A stretch of 64,000 nucleotides of DNA from Prevotellaceae bacterium UBA4301 (GCA_002395775.1 DGUV01000078.1:1-64000), one strand, 5' to 3'; shown: positions 44,930-55,300, counted from the stretch's first letter. The notes: generated from the letters alone by a model not told the origin. Translations and numbers: made by a program.

Positions 44930-45001
44930 ATGTTGTATTGTTTTATGGTTAGAACTGCAAACTTTTGGTGGTGGCCAAACTCAAGGTTCGAAAAATCGTG
45001 A
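44930..45001 (+). CDS. trpL: trp leader peptide with three tandem Trp codons
   Basis: A 23-residue open frame starting MLYCFMVRTANF, followed by three consecutive TGG codons (44966-44974) and ending at TGA 44999-45001. It begins about 10 nt after the predicted transcription start and ends 34 nt before a strong terminator hairpin, itself upstream of trpB. This is the arrangement of a ribosome-mediated attenuator: charged tRNA-Trp shortage stalls the ribosome at the Trp codons and prevents termination. An internal ATG at 44945 could also start a shorter peptide. It is too short for ordinary ORF calling. Confidence 0.8.
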   Translation: MLYCFMVRTANFWWWPNSRFEKS

Positions 45002-45035
45002 GAAGATAGCCGCATACCTGAAAGTGAGCAAAAGC

Positions 45036-45069
45036 AAAGAGGCCTGTCATTCTTACGACGGGCCTCTTT
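45036..45069 (+). terminator. trp attenuator terminator
   Basis: AAAGAGGCCTGTC (45036-45048) pairs with GACGGGCCTCTTT (45057-45069) with one wobble, loop ATTCTTAC, followed by CTTAATT. It lies between leader peptide and trpB, 59 nt before the trpB ATG. Upstream GGCC-AAA-CTC (44973-44982) could pair with its GAGGCC as an antiterminator, but this was not resolved. Confidence 0.8.
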
Positions 45070-45128
45070 CTTAATTAAAAATGATGTATAAATAAAATAT
45101 TATATTAACCTCTAAAAAAGCTTTAGTT

Positions 45129-46496
45129 ATGAAAGAAAGACAAAAGCGGTTTTTCTTGCCAGAGAGCGAGATTCCGACACAGTGGTACAACATCCAGGCC
45201 GACATGGTGAACAAACCACTGCCGCCCCTCAATCCAGCGACGAAGGAACCACTGAAAGCCGAAGACCTGTATCCCATCTTCGCCGAAGAACTGGCTCGTC
45301 AGGAACTGAATCAGACGGATGCCTGGATTGACATCCCAGAGGAAGTCCGTGAGATGTATAAGTACTATCGTTCTACTCCCCTTGTCCGTGCCTATGGACT
45401 GGAGAAAGCTCTGGGCACACCTGCTCACATCTATTTCAAGAACGAGAGTGTGAGCCCGGTTGGTAGCCATAAGTTGAACTCGGCACTGGCTCAGGCCTAC
45501 TACAACAAGATGCAGGGTGTGACTAACATCACCACAGAAACGGGTGCCGGACAGTGGGGTGCAGCTCTGTCGTATGCCGCCAAGGTGTTCGGCTTGGAGT
45601 GTGCCGTATATCAGGTGAAGATCAGCTACAACCAGAAGCCCTATCGCCGTAGCATCATGCAGACATTTGGAGCCACGGTTGAGGCATCACCTTCAATGTC
45701 AACCCGTGCGGGTAAGAATATCATCACTCGCGACCCCATGAACCAGGGTTCGCTTGGGACAGCCATCAGTGAGGCCATTGAATTGGCCATGTCCACGCCC
45801 AATTGTAAGTACACACTGGGTTCGGTGCTCAACCATGTGGCTTTGCATCAGAGTGTCATTGGTCTGGAGGCCGAGAAGCAGATGGCCATGGCAGGTGAGT
45901 ATCCCGATGTCGTGATTGCTTGTTTTGGCGGTGGTTCGAACTTCGGCGGCGTTGCATTCCCCTTCATGCGCCATAATATTTTGGATGGGAAAAAGACCCA
46001 GTTCATCGCTGCAGAACCTGCTTCGTGTCCGAAGCTGACGCGTGGTGTGTTCCAGTATGACTTTGGTGACGAAGCTGGTTACACCCCCCTGCTGCCCATG
46101 TTCACGTTGGGACACAACTTCATGCCGGCCAACATCCATGCCGGTGGTTTGCGCTATCATGGTGCTGGCGTCATTGTCAGTCAGTTGCTGAAGGACGGAC
46201 TGATGAGTGCAGTAGATATTCCGCAGCTTGAGACCTTTGAGGCAGGTACGTTGTTTGCCCGTTGCGAGGGTATCATCCCTGCTCCCGAGTCGAGCCATGC
46301 CATTGCCGCCACCATCCGCGAGGCGCTGAAGTGCAAGGAAACGGGTGAGGAAAAAGTCATTCTGTTCAATCTTTCGGGCCACGGACTCATAGACATGAGT
46401 GCCTATGACCAGTACCTCTCGGGTAACCTGCAGAACTACGAGGTCACCGACGAACAAGTGGCCGAGAACATTGCCAAGCTTGAGAAGGTTATTTAA
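45129..46496 (+). CDS. trpB: tryptophan synthase beta chain, long (TrpB2-like) form
   Basis: A 455-residue PLP enzyme joining indole and serine to tryptophan. The PLP-lysine is in SVSPVGSHKLNSALAQ (about residue 115), TETGAGQWGAAL binds substrate, and the phosphate-binding loop is CFGGGSNFGG. The extended N-terminus (KRFFLPESEIPTQWYNIQAD) and the motif order mark the TrpB2 form rather than the classical short TrpB that pairs with TrpA. It stands alone, without trpA or other trp genes nearby, and is preceded by a trp attenuator. It may salvage indole or supply tryptophan independently of TrpA. Confidence 0.93.
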   Translation: MKERQKRFFLPESEIPTQWYNIQADMVNKPLPPLNPATKEPLKAEDLYPIFAEELARQELNQTDAWIDIPEEVREMYKYYRSTPLVRAYGLEKALGTPAHIYFKNESVSPVGSHKLNSALAQAYYNKMQGVTNITTETGAGQWGAALSYAAKVFGLECAVYQVKISYNQKPYRRSIMQTFGATVEASPSMSTRAGKNIITRDPMNQGSLGTAISEAIELAMSTPNCKYTLGSVLNHVALHQSVIGLEAEKQMAMAGEYPDVVIACFGGGSNFGGVAFPFMRHNILDGKKTQFIAAEPASCPKLTRGVFQYDFGDEAGYTPLLPMFTLGHNFMPANIHAGGLRYHGAGVIVSQLLKDGLMSAVDIPQLETFEAGTLFARCEGIIPAPESSHAIAATIREALKCKETGEEKVILFNLSGHGLIDMSAYDQYLSGNLQNYEVTDEQVAENIAKLEKVI

Positions 46497-46519
46497 TGGG
46501 CTAAACTTGAATGTAAAAG

Positions 46520-46559
46520 AAATGTCCCCTGCTTCACGATGCTGAGGCAGGGGACATTT
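46520..46559. terminator. bidirectional terminator between trpB and nagB
   Basis: AAATGTCCCCTGC (46520-46532) and GCAGGGGACATTT (46547-46559) are exact 13 bp arms with a 14-nt loop; A- and T-rich flanks serve both convergent genes. Confidence 0.9.
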
Positions 46560-46583
46560 GTTATCAGGCTTCCAGATGATGGA

Positions 46584-47375
46584 TTAAAGGTTGTCCTTCT
46601 CAATGTCTTTGAAATATTTGTAGGTGCCATGCTTCAGCTCGTCGGTGGCAGCCTCGTCGCAGACGATGATGGCATGGGGGTGCATCTGCAAGGCGCTGAT
46701 GGTCCACTCGTGACTGACAGCGCACTCGATGGCATGGTGCAGGGCGCGTGCCTTGCCATGTCCGTTTGCCACGATGAGCACTTCCTTGGCATCCATCACG
46801 GTGCCAACACCCACGGTCAGTGCCGTTTTGGGAACCTTGTTGACATCGCCTTCGAAGAAGCGGCTGTTGGCAATGATGGTGTCGGTGGTGAGACTCTTCA
46901 CGCGAGTGCGGCTTGTCAGTGAACTGAAGGGCTCGTTGAATGCAATGTGTCCGTCGGGACCAATTCCACCCATGAAGAGGTCGATGCCGCCAGCCTCCTC
47001 AATGGCACGTTCGTAAGCTGCACACTCAGCTGCCAAGTCGGGAGCGTTGCCATTGAGAATGTGGACGTTTTCCTTCTTGATGTCGATGTGAGAGAAGAAA
47101 TTGGTCCACATGAAGCTGTGGTAGCTTTCGGGGTGTTCCTCGGGGAGTCCTACGTATTCGTCCATGTTGAAGGTGATGACGTTCTGGAACGACACCTTGC
47201 CAGCCTTGTTCATTTTGATGAGATGTTTGTACAAGCCCAGTGGCGAGGAGCCTGTGGGGCACCCCAACTTGAAGGGTTTCTCGGCTGTGGGTTGAGCTTC
47301 ATTGATGCGGGCGGCAACATATTCTGCAGCCCAGCGTGACAGTTCATTGTAGTCAGGTTCGATAATTACTCTCAT
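46584..47375 (-). CDS. nagB: glucosamine-6-phosphate deaminase
   Basis: A 263-residue enzyme turning glucosamine-6-phosphate into fructose-6-phosphate and ammonia. Motifs: [16 protein letters not shown] (phosphate loop), [17 protein letters not shown] with the catalytic aspartate, [15 protein letters not shown] with the catalytic histidine and glutamate, and [15 protein letters not shown]. It ends in [12 protein letters not shown], normal for the short bacterial form. It may share a transcript with the upstream TolB-like gene, although 47 bp of word repeats separate them. Confidence 0.96.
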   Translation of the reverse strand: MRVIIEPDYNELSRWAAEYVAARINEAQPTAEKPFKLGCPTGSSPLGLYKHLIKMNKAGKVSFQNVITFNMDEYVGLPEEHPESYHSFMWTNFFSHIDIKKENVHILNGNAPDLAAECAAYERAIEEAGGIDLFMGGIGPDGHIAFNEPFSSLTSRTRVKSLTTDTIIANSRFFEGDVNKVPKTALTVGVGTVMDAKEVLIVANGHGKARALHHAIECAVSHEWTISALQMHPHAIIVCDEAATDELKHGTYKYFKDIEKDNL

Positions 47376-47379
47376 AATA

Positions 47380-47432
47380 TAAAGGTTTAATGTTTAATGT
47401 TTAATGTTTAAGGGTTAACGGGTTAATGGGTT
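47380..47432. repeat. TTTAATG word repeat
   Basis: GTTTAATGTTTAATGTTTAATG followed by GGTTAACGGGTTAATGGGTTAC; the last words run into the 3' end of the TolB-like gene. Confidence 0.7.
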
Positions 47433-48988
47433 ACGCGCTTTAGTGCGTGGTATGTGGCCATTGTCCCTTCTGTTTCGTAGATGCACTGACGCAGTTCGCG
47501 CTCACTGATTCGGACGGCATCGCGAGTAAGTTCTGGCACATTGTAGCTCTTCAGGAGTAAGATGTTGTGGTCGGGGTCGTGTTGAGGCAGGCAGAACGCT
47601 TTGTGGGCATGGCCCTGACGGTCGAAATAAGTGATGAAGGGACGTGTGTAGTTTCCGTCCATGCGTCGGCTGCTGAAGACAATCCAGCGACCATTGGAGC
47701 TCCATGTGTGATACGAATCAACGTCGTCGGAGTTGGCCTCTGTGAGTGGATAGATGGAGTCGGTCTGCAAGTCCTTGACAAACAGGTCGCTCGACTTATG
47801 CCAGATGTGGAACTGCCCGTAGTCTCCCTCGGCAAAGAGCAGGTAGCGGCCATCGGGACTCACACGAGGGAATGATGCGCTGCGCTCGCGACTGCTGCAA
47901 TCCACCACCATTTCCGATGGACCGAACAGCCCCGTTTGTTCGTTATATGGCAGACGGCGGATGTCGTAGTGAAATTTGTTGTAGAGCAGCACACGTCGCA
48001 TCTCGGCCATGCTGTCGGGCAGATTAAGGGTTTCGGCCGACTGAGGTTCGTTGGCGGTGCAATAGTATAGCCACAGCCCGTCAGGAGACCAGCAGGGGAA
48101 GGTTTCAAACTTTGTAGTGTCGCCCAGGACTCGGCTCACCTCATGTGTGTCGGCATTGTAGAGAAGCAGGTCGCTGGCTTCGTCCAGAACCTCAATTTTC
48201 TCATTGTGATAGAGATGGAATGCCTGCCCCGTCTTGTTGGTGGAGAAGGCGATGAGGTTTTTCTTTGGGTGCCACGAAGGATAGACTCCGGCCGTCAGGA
48301 TGCTGTCGCCCTTGATTTGCACTTTTTCAGCCTTACCATTGCGAACGATGATGGTTCCCCCGTGATTGGCTCGCACATGGAAAAGCATCTGTCGGGTCGA
48401 GTAGTTTTGATAGTTGTGACAGTTGACACAGTGGTTGTGTTCGTCGCTATAAGCACGGTTGTTTTCGTAGATGGGCCGTTCGTCAAAATTGGTCAAGTTA
48501 CGTTGGTATAGACCCACTTGGCGATAGAGCTCATAACCAGGCTCGATGAGGCGATAGGAGAGGTAGGGATCGATATCTTCCTCAGCAACCTCGAGCGAAT
48601 GTGGTTGGAAGCGCACCCAGCCTTGAGGCATGCAGGCAAAGATGCTTACGCGGATTCCGGCTCCTCGGTTTTGTTCCAGCAGACGGTGCCACTCAGCGCT
48701 GTCGATGTCCACTTTCAGTTCCTTTCCTGCGCCGGCGACCAGTTTCCCCTCTTTCTCGCCCTCGAACAGGACTGCCATTTCCGTGGCCCCAGTTACAGGC
48801 AGGGCGAAGTTGAGCGGAGCGATGTTGGGCGGGACAACGATGTCGGTGTAATCGGGATAGATGGGTGCTATGGAGTCGATTTGGGCAAAATCAGTGGGGA
48901 CCACGTATTTATGCTTGCCACAGGAGACGAGCACCGCAGCAAGTGTGGCTATCACGATTGTCCTTCCCAAAACATTTAAATAATTCAT
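47423..48988 (-). CDS. TolB-like beta-propeller lipoprotein with a CxxCH haem motif
   Basis: A 521-residue lipoprotein (lipobox TLAAVLVSCG, Cys about residue 23). The middle carries a single c-type haem-binding motif in HNHCVNCHNYQNYS (about residue 188), and the C-terminal half has WD40/TolB-like blades such as YPSWHPKKNLIAFSTNKTG, FPCWSPDGLWLYYC, FPRVSPDGRYLLF and YHTWSSNGRWIVFSS. It follows the DUF6057 membrane protein gene on the same strand, a pairing I recall from Bacteroidales genomes. The periplasmic role is unknown; a redox or sensing role is possible. Confidence 0.8.
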   Translation of the reverse strand: MNYLNVLGRTIVIATLAAVLVSCGKHKYVVPTDFAQIDSIAPIYPDYTDIVVPPNIAPLNFALPVTGATEMAVLFEGEKEGKLVAGAGKELKVDIDSAEWHRLLEQNRGAGIRVSIFACMPQGWVRFQPHSLEVAEEDIDPYLSYRLIEPGYELYRQVGLYQRNLTNFDERPIYENNRAYSDEHNHCVNCHNYQNYSTRQMLFHVRANHGGTIIVRNGKAEKVQIKGDSILTAGVYPSWHPKKNLIAFSTNKTGQAFHLYHNEKIEVLDEASDLLLYNADTHEVSRVLGDTTKFETFPCWSPDGLWLYYCTANEPQSAETLNLPDSMAEMRRVLLYNKFHYDIRRLPYNEQTGLFGPSEMVVDCSSRERSASFPRVSPDGRYLLFAEGDYGQFHIWHKSSDLFVKDLQTDSIYPLTEANSDDVDSYHTWSSNGRWIVFSSRRMDGNYTRPFITYFDRQGHAHKAFCLPQHDPDHNILLLKSYNVPELTRDAVRISERELRQCIYETEGTMATYHALKRVTH

Positions 48989-49010
48989 AATTCACAATTC
49001 ATAATTCACA
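48982..49010. repeat. AATTCATAATTCAC word repeat
   Basis: Tandem AATTCATAATTCACAATTC words overlap the start of the TolB-like gene and fill part of the gap to DUF6057. Confidence 0.65.
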
Positions 49011-49051
49011 ACTGCCACGCGAAGCGTTCTCCACGTGCCGATGCGTGTAAT

Positions 49052-50623
49052 TTAGTTCACACCCTGGTTGCTGCTTCCCACGTTGCTCTTGTCCTTACGC
49101 TTGGTGGCTTTCAGGTTGCCGAAGAAGTAGTAATAGGGATAGTAGCCCTTCCATTTTGGGAAGAGTTCGCGTGCATGTTCGGCACGCAATTCATGACTGC
49201 CCATGTAGGGGCGCACCTCCTGCATGAACGTCAGCAGGCGTCCTTGGTTGAAATTCAGTCCGGGGAAAGCCTTCATGACATCGGGATATTTAGTGGACAT
49301 CAGCAGCAGCGCCTCGGCAATGGTTTGTGGCGGAGTGGCCCCCTGAATGGGCCGACAGCGAGCTATGAATTGGGGCATCGTCTTCGTGTAGATGTGCACC
49401 AACAGGCTGTTCCACAGCGCATTCACGCTGCGCCCCTCGTTCAGCGCTGCGTTGTAGCCCAGAAAGACGGGCTGTGTCAGCAGATTCTCAAAATTGTCGT
49501 GTATGGGCTCCGTCAGCCTCACCCTACTGAATTCTGCATCCTGGGCCACGAGGTCGGGCCGACGGAGCATGGGGCGATACTTTGCCACGAAGTCGCCTTC
49601 GAAGGGGACATGTTCCATGATGCGAAGGTACTTCTCGGCCACCACCCATTCGCCTGTGAGCAGCGCACACTTTGTCAGTGTCTTCAGTGCGCGTAGCGTA
49701 GGCCCGTTCATGGTCATGTGTTCCATGGCATGGTGGATGGCGGTCTGCACCAGTCCTGCTGCCAGGTCGCAGTCCATCAGGTAATAGTTCATGGCATCGC
49801 TCCCCGTGCCGTTGAAGCCCAGGATGTGCGGGTCGTCATAGTCCATGCGAATGTCAAACAGACGCGTAGCCTGTTCGCCTGTCATCACCAATGCTATGGC
49901 ATAATAGGCCGCAATGGGGCGGTACGACAGTTCCGCGTTTTCGCGGGCCGTTTCGGCCATTCCTCGCCAGTCCTGTTCCAACATCTGCCGCTGCATGCGT
50001 GCCGTCACTCTCACATAGGGGCGCATCCAGTGGCTCACCCCTATGGCCAGGGCAACTATAGCCACTGCCACGATGGACTGGACACGATTCTGGACCAGCG
50101 TCCCCCCCCTTGTGCCCTTCAGCGGATTGGGAAAACGATGGGTGTGACTGAACGAGCGGATGATGAGAGCCACCGTCAGCAATACCACCACAGCCAGCAG
50201 AGGGATGCCCATGATGAGTCCTGTCTCGGTCTCAAAGTAGAGGTTGAATCCCAGATAGCTGACATAGCAAAGCCAAACGCCGGCCGGCACAAACTGCAGC
50301 ATTTGCCACCAGCCCCTCAGCCGCAGGCAATAGCCCATCAGCCATGTGGCCTTCGACAGGAGCACGGCCATCAACAATCCTCCCAGCCACGGCCAGCGGT
50401 ACGCCGTCAGCAACATGCGTCCTGCACGGGAAATTGCCTCCCACGGGCGTCCGTCCATGAACTGCATCAGCAGCCCCTCGGCCGACCAGAAGGAACTCTC
50501 TCGGGCCACGCGCATCACATCGCCCATCCACAGCCATGCCCACAGCCACGTTGCCGTAAAGAAGACAACAATCACTGGCAGCCTCACAGCCTCAGTCCGT
50601 TTCCTTTGTTCTTGTTTAGCCAT
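49052..50623 (-). CDS. DUF6057 integral membrane protein
   Basis: A 523-residue protein with an N-terminal membrane half (about five hydrophobic segments in residues 15-205, for example LPVIVVFFTATWLWAWLW and IPLLAVVVLLTVALII) and a soluble helical C-terminal half with TPR-like character (QDWRGMAETARENAELSYRPIAAYYAIALV). It matches the DUF6057 family of Bacteroidales in layout. Residues around 50099-50135 (RFPNPLKGTRGGTLVQ) include a run of G-rich codons that may be another repeat-derived insert. Function unknown; probably co-transcribed with the TolB-like gene 63 bp downstream. Confidence 0.75.
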   Translation of the reverse strand: MAKQEQRKRTEAVRLPVIVVFFTATWLWAWLWMGDVMRVARESSFWSAEGLLMQFMDGRPWEAISRAGRMLLTAYRWPWLGGLLMAVLLSKATWLMGYCLRLRGWWQMLQFVPAGVWLCYVSYLGFNLYFETETGLIMGIPLLAVVVLLTVALIIRSFSHTHRFPNPLKGTRGGTLVQNRVQSIVAVAIVALAIGVSHWMRPYVRVTARMQRQMLEQDWRGMAETARENAELSYRPIAAYYAIALVMTGEQATRLFDIRMDYDDPHILGFNGTGSDAMNYYLMDCDLAAGLVQTAIHHAMEHMTMNGPTLRALKTLTKCALLTGEWVVAEKYLRIMEHVPFEGDFVAKYRPMLRRPDLVAQDAEFSRVRLTEPIHDNFENLLTQPVFLGYNAALNEGRSVNALWNSLLVHIYTKTMPQFIARCRPIQGATPPQTIAEALLLMSTKYPDVMKAFPGLNFNQGRLLTFMQEVRPYMGSHELRAEHARELFPKWKGYYPYYYFFGNLKATKRKDKSNVGSSNQGVN

Positions 50624-50631
50624 TACACCCG

Positions 50632-50639
50632 CAAAGATA
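50632..50639 (-). promoter_or_regulatory. -7 box before the DUF6057 gene
   Basis: Minus-strand TATCTTTG only 8 bp before the ATG; no convincing -33 box. Confidence 0.45.
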
Positions 50640-50648
50640 CGAATAAAA

Positions 50649-50737
50649 GTTGAAAGTTGATAGCTGAAAGATGAAAAATTAACCCTTAACCCTTTAGCCT
50701 TAACTGTTAACCGTTAACCCTTTAACCCGTTAACCCT
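50649..50737. repeat. TTAACCC / GTTGAAA word repeat
   Basis: AGTTGAAAGTTGATAGCTGAAAG followed by many TTAACCCTTAACC and CCGTTAACCC words, ending at the stop of the DUF4353-dockerin gene. Confidence 0.7.
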
Positions 50738-52371
50738 TACCTCCCCAGAATAATATTCACCAAGGTCGTCACGTCGGCAATTGTCACTTCGCCGTCCTCA
50801 TTGACATCGGCCATGCCGAATTCGTCCTCCTCCTTGCCCAGGATGATGTTGACCAACGCAGTGACATCCCCTATCGACACACTACCGTCAATGTTCACAT
50901 CTCCTTGCAGACGTGCCCTTAGCAATATGCGTTCCATCGCGCTGGGCCCGCCAATTGTGCTGTATGGGGAGAATCGGATGGGTTGGTTCGCAGCCAGGCG
51001 GTAGTATTCCCCCGTGCTGAAGTCATATCCACGGAAGGTGACGATGTCGTCCTCCGTTGTCAGGTTGTGGATGCGCAGGTAGCCATCCGTGGCTACTCCC
51101 ACGCATTTCCCCTGTATGAAAGCTCCGATGGCAAGGTTCTTGGAGACGAGAATCGGGAGGCCGGAGAAAAGAACAGCTGAGACGTGGGCCGTCATGCTGT
51201 GTTCGAACTCGCCATGATAAAACGGCCATGGTGCCCGGTGTATGGTCAGCGTGCCTCCCGTTACAACCTCCGTGGAATCCGTGTGATAAGGAGAATGGAC
51301 GGACCCGTAGGCAAATATCTCGATGTCGCCAGCCGAGCGAGTGATGGTGCGGTCGGCACTAATGGCTCGAATCTTGGTTTCCGTGGAGTCGGCATTCATC
51401 AGGTCGCTGCCATAGCTGTAAATCGTGATGTTGGATCCTCCTAAGGTGAGTCGCCCCCCATCGTGCACCATCCCGTTGGCCTTGTCCTTGCTCTTGATGC
51501 CTTTCGACCCGCTGCCTGAGACCACGATATCCATCTGTCCGCCCAACAGGTGGGCGTCGTAGTTGGTTCGCACTCCCTCACTGTCATTCCCATCAACCAT
51601 TATGTTCATGTGTCCTCCGCTAATGGTCATTGTACTGTCGCTTTTCAGTCCCGACACACTCTCGCCACTCACATTGACGTTCACGGAACCACCCGTGATG
51701 GACATCGTTCCGAAATCGTCGCTGTCGATACCGTCTCCTCCAATGTTGGTGATGTTCACGACCCCGCCATTCATTTCGAAGTAGTTGTGCTCGTTCAGTG
51801 CCTTTCCCTTGCCGCAATGGATGCCGTCGCCCACTGCCCCCAGCACATTGATGGTGCCTGCCGAGCGCTTGATTTTCAGTTCCTCCTTGGCAGCGATGGC
51901 GTGTTTGACCAGCCCCGTTACGTTCAGTGTACCATTCCCCTCAAACTCGGGATGACCTGTGAAATAGAGTGCAGCCTTTTGCACCCCCGTCGGACAGTCG
52001 GTCAGCCAGTTCTCCGTACCATTGGCGACAATCACGGCAATGCGTTTCCCACATTCCACATCAATGGCTGCTCCCCGTCCGCTTGTAATGTTGACTCCCT
52101 GCAGGAGGAGGGTCAGTTTGTACGTCCCCGTGATTGTCAGTGACCCATCAGGGGTAGAGCCTGAGAGCGCATAGACATACTCCTCGATAGAGGTGGTAGA
52201 AGTCAGGCTGACATGAGCCCCCTCGACGTTGGCCACGACCTGCGCCGAACTGGGGATGCTCACCTGTGCTTCGCCGCCGTTGAATGTCACTCTGATGGTG
52301 TCGCCTTCGTCTGCTCTGGATGCGCATATGCAAAGCATCAGGAGCAGGGTAAGAATATATCTCAGTTTCAT
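50737..52371 (-). CDS. secreted DUF4353 protein with C-terminal dockerin-like repeats
   Basis: A 544-residue secreted protein with signal MKLRYILTLLLMLCICASRA. The body (about residues 60-400) is a DUF4353-type beta-helix: LNVTGLVKHAIAAKEELKIK, YFEMNGGVVNITNIGGDGIDSD, TMSITGGSVNVNVSG and GIKSKDKANGM. Residues 490-544 are two dockerin-like calcium loops, GDVNIDGSVSIGDVTALVN and ADVNEDGEVTIADVTTLVN. The ATG at 52371 overlaps the stop of the upstream CotH gene by 4 bp (ATGA), so the two are translated together; a TTG at 52380 is less likely. Polysaccharide binding is inferred from the family. Confidence 0.85.
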   Translation of the reverse strand: MKLRYILTLLLMLCICASRADEGDTIRVTFNGGEAQVSIPSSAQVVANVEGAHVSLTSTTSIEEYVYALSGSTPDGSLTITGTYKLTLLLQGVNITSGRGAAIDVECGKRIAVIVANGTENWLTDCPTGVQKAALYFTGHPEFEGNGTLNVTGLVKHAIAAKEELKIKRSAGTINVLGAVGDGIHCGKGKALNEHNYFEMNGGVVNITNIGGDGIDSDDFGTMSITGGSVNVNVSGESVSGLKSDSTMTISGGHMNIMVDGNDSEGVRTNYDAHLLGGQMDIVVSGSGSKGIKSKDKANGMVHDGGRLTLGGSNITIYSYGSDLMNADSTETKIRAISADRTITRSAGDIEIFAYGSVHSPYHTDSTEVVTGGTLTIHRAPWPFYHGEFEHSMTAHVSAVLFSGLPILVSKNLAIGAFIQGKCVGVATDGYLRIHNLTTEDDIVTFRGYDFSTGEYYRLAANQPIRFSPYSTIGGPSAMERILLRARLQGDVNIDGSVSIGDVTALVNIILGKEEDEFGMADVNEDGEVTIADVTTLVNIILGR

Positions 52372-55300
52372 TTTATGCAAATTTTCTTTATATGTCCATC
52401 GCTTAGGCGCACGATGTAGAGTCCGCTTCTCAACGATGTCATGTCATTACCGACATATGTTCCATTCAGGTTATAGATGGCACTCACTCTTGCCCGTTCG
52501 TCCGTCAGGGTTACCTTTGTGGTGTTTTTGGTGAGATGCAGCATGTATGGCGAGGAAAGGTCGCCCACGACATTGCTGTCGAATGGGATTTGTTCGGTGG
52601 CCATCCAGGTGTTGCCATTCGTGTCTTGTGCCATGAATTTGATGGTCTCTCCACCCTGACCATAAAGTGTGACGAACAGTTTTCCGTCCACCCACATGCC
52701 ACAGCCCCGGCATTCATCTTCGGCCCAGGCCGTCAGTCTAAGCGTCTGCTTAAGCAAATCGGAGTCATCCATCGTTACATCTGCCACTATACCCATCACA
52801 TTGGGATATGCTGTCCGACTGAATCCGAATTCGTTTTCGGTTGCAGTCTTACGTCGGGGCATACGTATTTGCGGTGCATTCTGGGGCTTCTGGAATTGGA
52901 GGGATTTTGCATTGGCAGAGTGATACATGTATCCATAGCCTGGCATCAGGCTACTCAATGTTCCCACCCATCCCTTTTCTTTACTGAAGACCGAGAATCC
53001 TCCTTGGCCAACAACAATGTCTCCCTCCTCGGAGAGCATTCCTGCCGTGGCCGCTGCCAGAGTTTGAGAAGCGCGGAAGGGATAGCCAATCCAGTTCCAT
53101 CCGCGGCGAAGGGGAATGGGGCTTACATTGTTAGGCGATTTCTTGCTGAACTCCATCACGCAGTTGTGTGAGGTCTCCATCTTGTAGAGTGTTCCCGTCT
53201 GAAGAGTCTTCAAAGGTCCCTCCATGCTTTGTGAGTCATCGTTGTACCATGATTCCAATGTCTGACCCATGATGCGGTCAACATGTTCCTTGAAGTCATT
53301 GACATTTAGCGCCTCGCTGAAGGGGTGCGAAACCCAGTTCCACCCCTCGCCAAGGGCAAGGCTGAAGACAGATGTCTCTTCCATTATTCCCTCGTCGGTA
53401 GCGGTCATCTTGTCGGATGATAAGAGGGAATTATGCTTGTCGATGGTAGGCCGGTTCATTAGGAAGATGCTCTTTCCTCCATCGGGGTAGCGCCCAATGG
53501 TTTGGTTCCCTTGGTGGCTGTCATAGGGCAATCCGTCCACGAAACTCTTTAGCGCGGGGTGTGACTCAAAGAATGAGGCGTTGTTCTCTACAAATTCATT
53601 GGAGGATGTCAGCATCACGATTTGGTCGTCAACATTCGACAAACTGAAGGTGGTGTGAAGTTGGGTTACGGGTTCCAGATTGTCGGCCCAGATGATTCTG
53701 TGACCGTGTGCCGGAATGATGGTGTTGAGGACACTGCCTGATGGAATCTGATATTTCAGAACATCGTCAGGGTCGTCACTGATATAGAGCCCGGCAAGGT
53801 CGAGGTCGTGGTCAGTGTTGTTGTAGAGTTCTATCCAGTCGTTCCTGTTGAAGGTGTCGTTGGCGAAGATGGTGTTTCCGGCACTAACCTCGTTTACTTT
53901 GACGGGCATACCCAGTTGGGGTATCTGTTCCTCATCGGGCACAAGTTCGTATTCGGCAGTGATGGTGTAGGCATTGGCATTGCTAAAGTTGGAAAGTGTG
54001 AAATCCTCGTCTGTGCTGATGTAATAGACATCACTCTTGGCGACATGTGTGAGTTTTGCACTCCAATAGATATCAGATGATGTGGCAGAGGTGTTGTGGA
54101 CTTCTACGGAAATAACGTTCTCTCCCTGCTTTAGGATGGAATTGTCGATGGTGATGGTGGCTGTGGCAGCGGTACTACCCACATAGCTGGTGGAGTATTG
54201 GCTGTAGCTTGCATTGCCATCGCTCATGAGATAGCGTCCCACTTCGATGCCATTGACATAAGCAATGAAGCCGTCGTCAACATAATAGGTCAGCATGTAC
54301 TGGTCATCGTCTGTCGGAGCCTGATCTAAATTGAAGGTTTTCCGGAAATAGTATGTCGGATACTTGTTGCTGCTGTCATTTCCATAGCTGAGCGTTGTGT
54401 TGTAATCTGCACTTCCGGAGAGTCCCACATTGCCATAGCCAAGTGGAGCGGAGCCGGTTTTCCAATTGGTATCGCTATATGATGCACTTTTCCATTCGCT
54501 GTTGTCCAGAGAACCCTGATCGTAATATTTCCAGGTGTCGGATGTGGAGAACAGGGGTTCACCTTCGGATGTTGCCCCATCCATGTGCCATCCTTTAAAC
54601 CGGTATCCGCTTGGCGCCTTGGCAGTGAAGGTGATGGGGGCAAAGAGTTGTCCCGTGAATTTGTTTGTGGGAATCTCTTGTCCATTGAGAAGCAACCGGC
54701 CAACCTCCATGTTACAATCTAGACTGACATTGTAGGAGTCGGACAGCCCAAAGTAGTTGGACATGTTGTTGATGCGTGCCGTGCGTTCGCTGGAGTTGCT
54801 AATTGTGTTTATCAAATTGTTTGATGATTCCCACAATTTATTAGAATTTCCTTCATATCCCAGTGCTTTGTCCACTTTGTTGGCCATGGCAGTAATGATT
54901 TCGGTGGAACGCTGTGGCTCAAAGACGCTGCCGTTTACGAGACAGAAGGCATCAATGAAACGCTTGCGGAAGGTGGAGTTCTGCAGCATGTTGAGGAAAA
55001 TGTCGATGAGGAAGTTCTTCCCTGTGTCGTACCTTGAATCTTCAAGGCTGCTGGACAGCCGATTTATCATATTTGTGTAACTGAAACCGGCATCCACGTC
55101 CATCAGCACGAGGTGGAACTTGCTCCCATTTTTCTTTTCGCGGAATCCTTTGGCATTGTTGCTGTTCGTCAGCCAGTCGCTACTTCCGATGTAACATTCG
55201 GCAGCCATGTAGTTGATGTATTCGTCCATGTCAACCATGTCGCAAATCTGACGATAGAGCTCTTCGTTCTCTGGGTCCTGGGCCAGTTGTTCTGTGAGTG

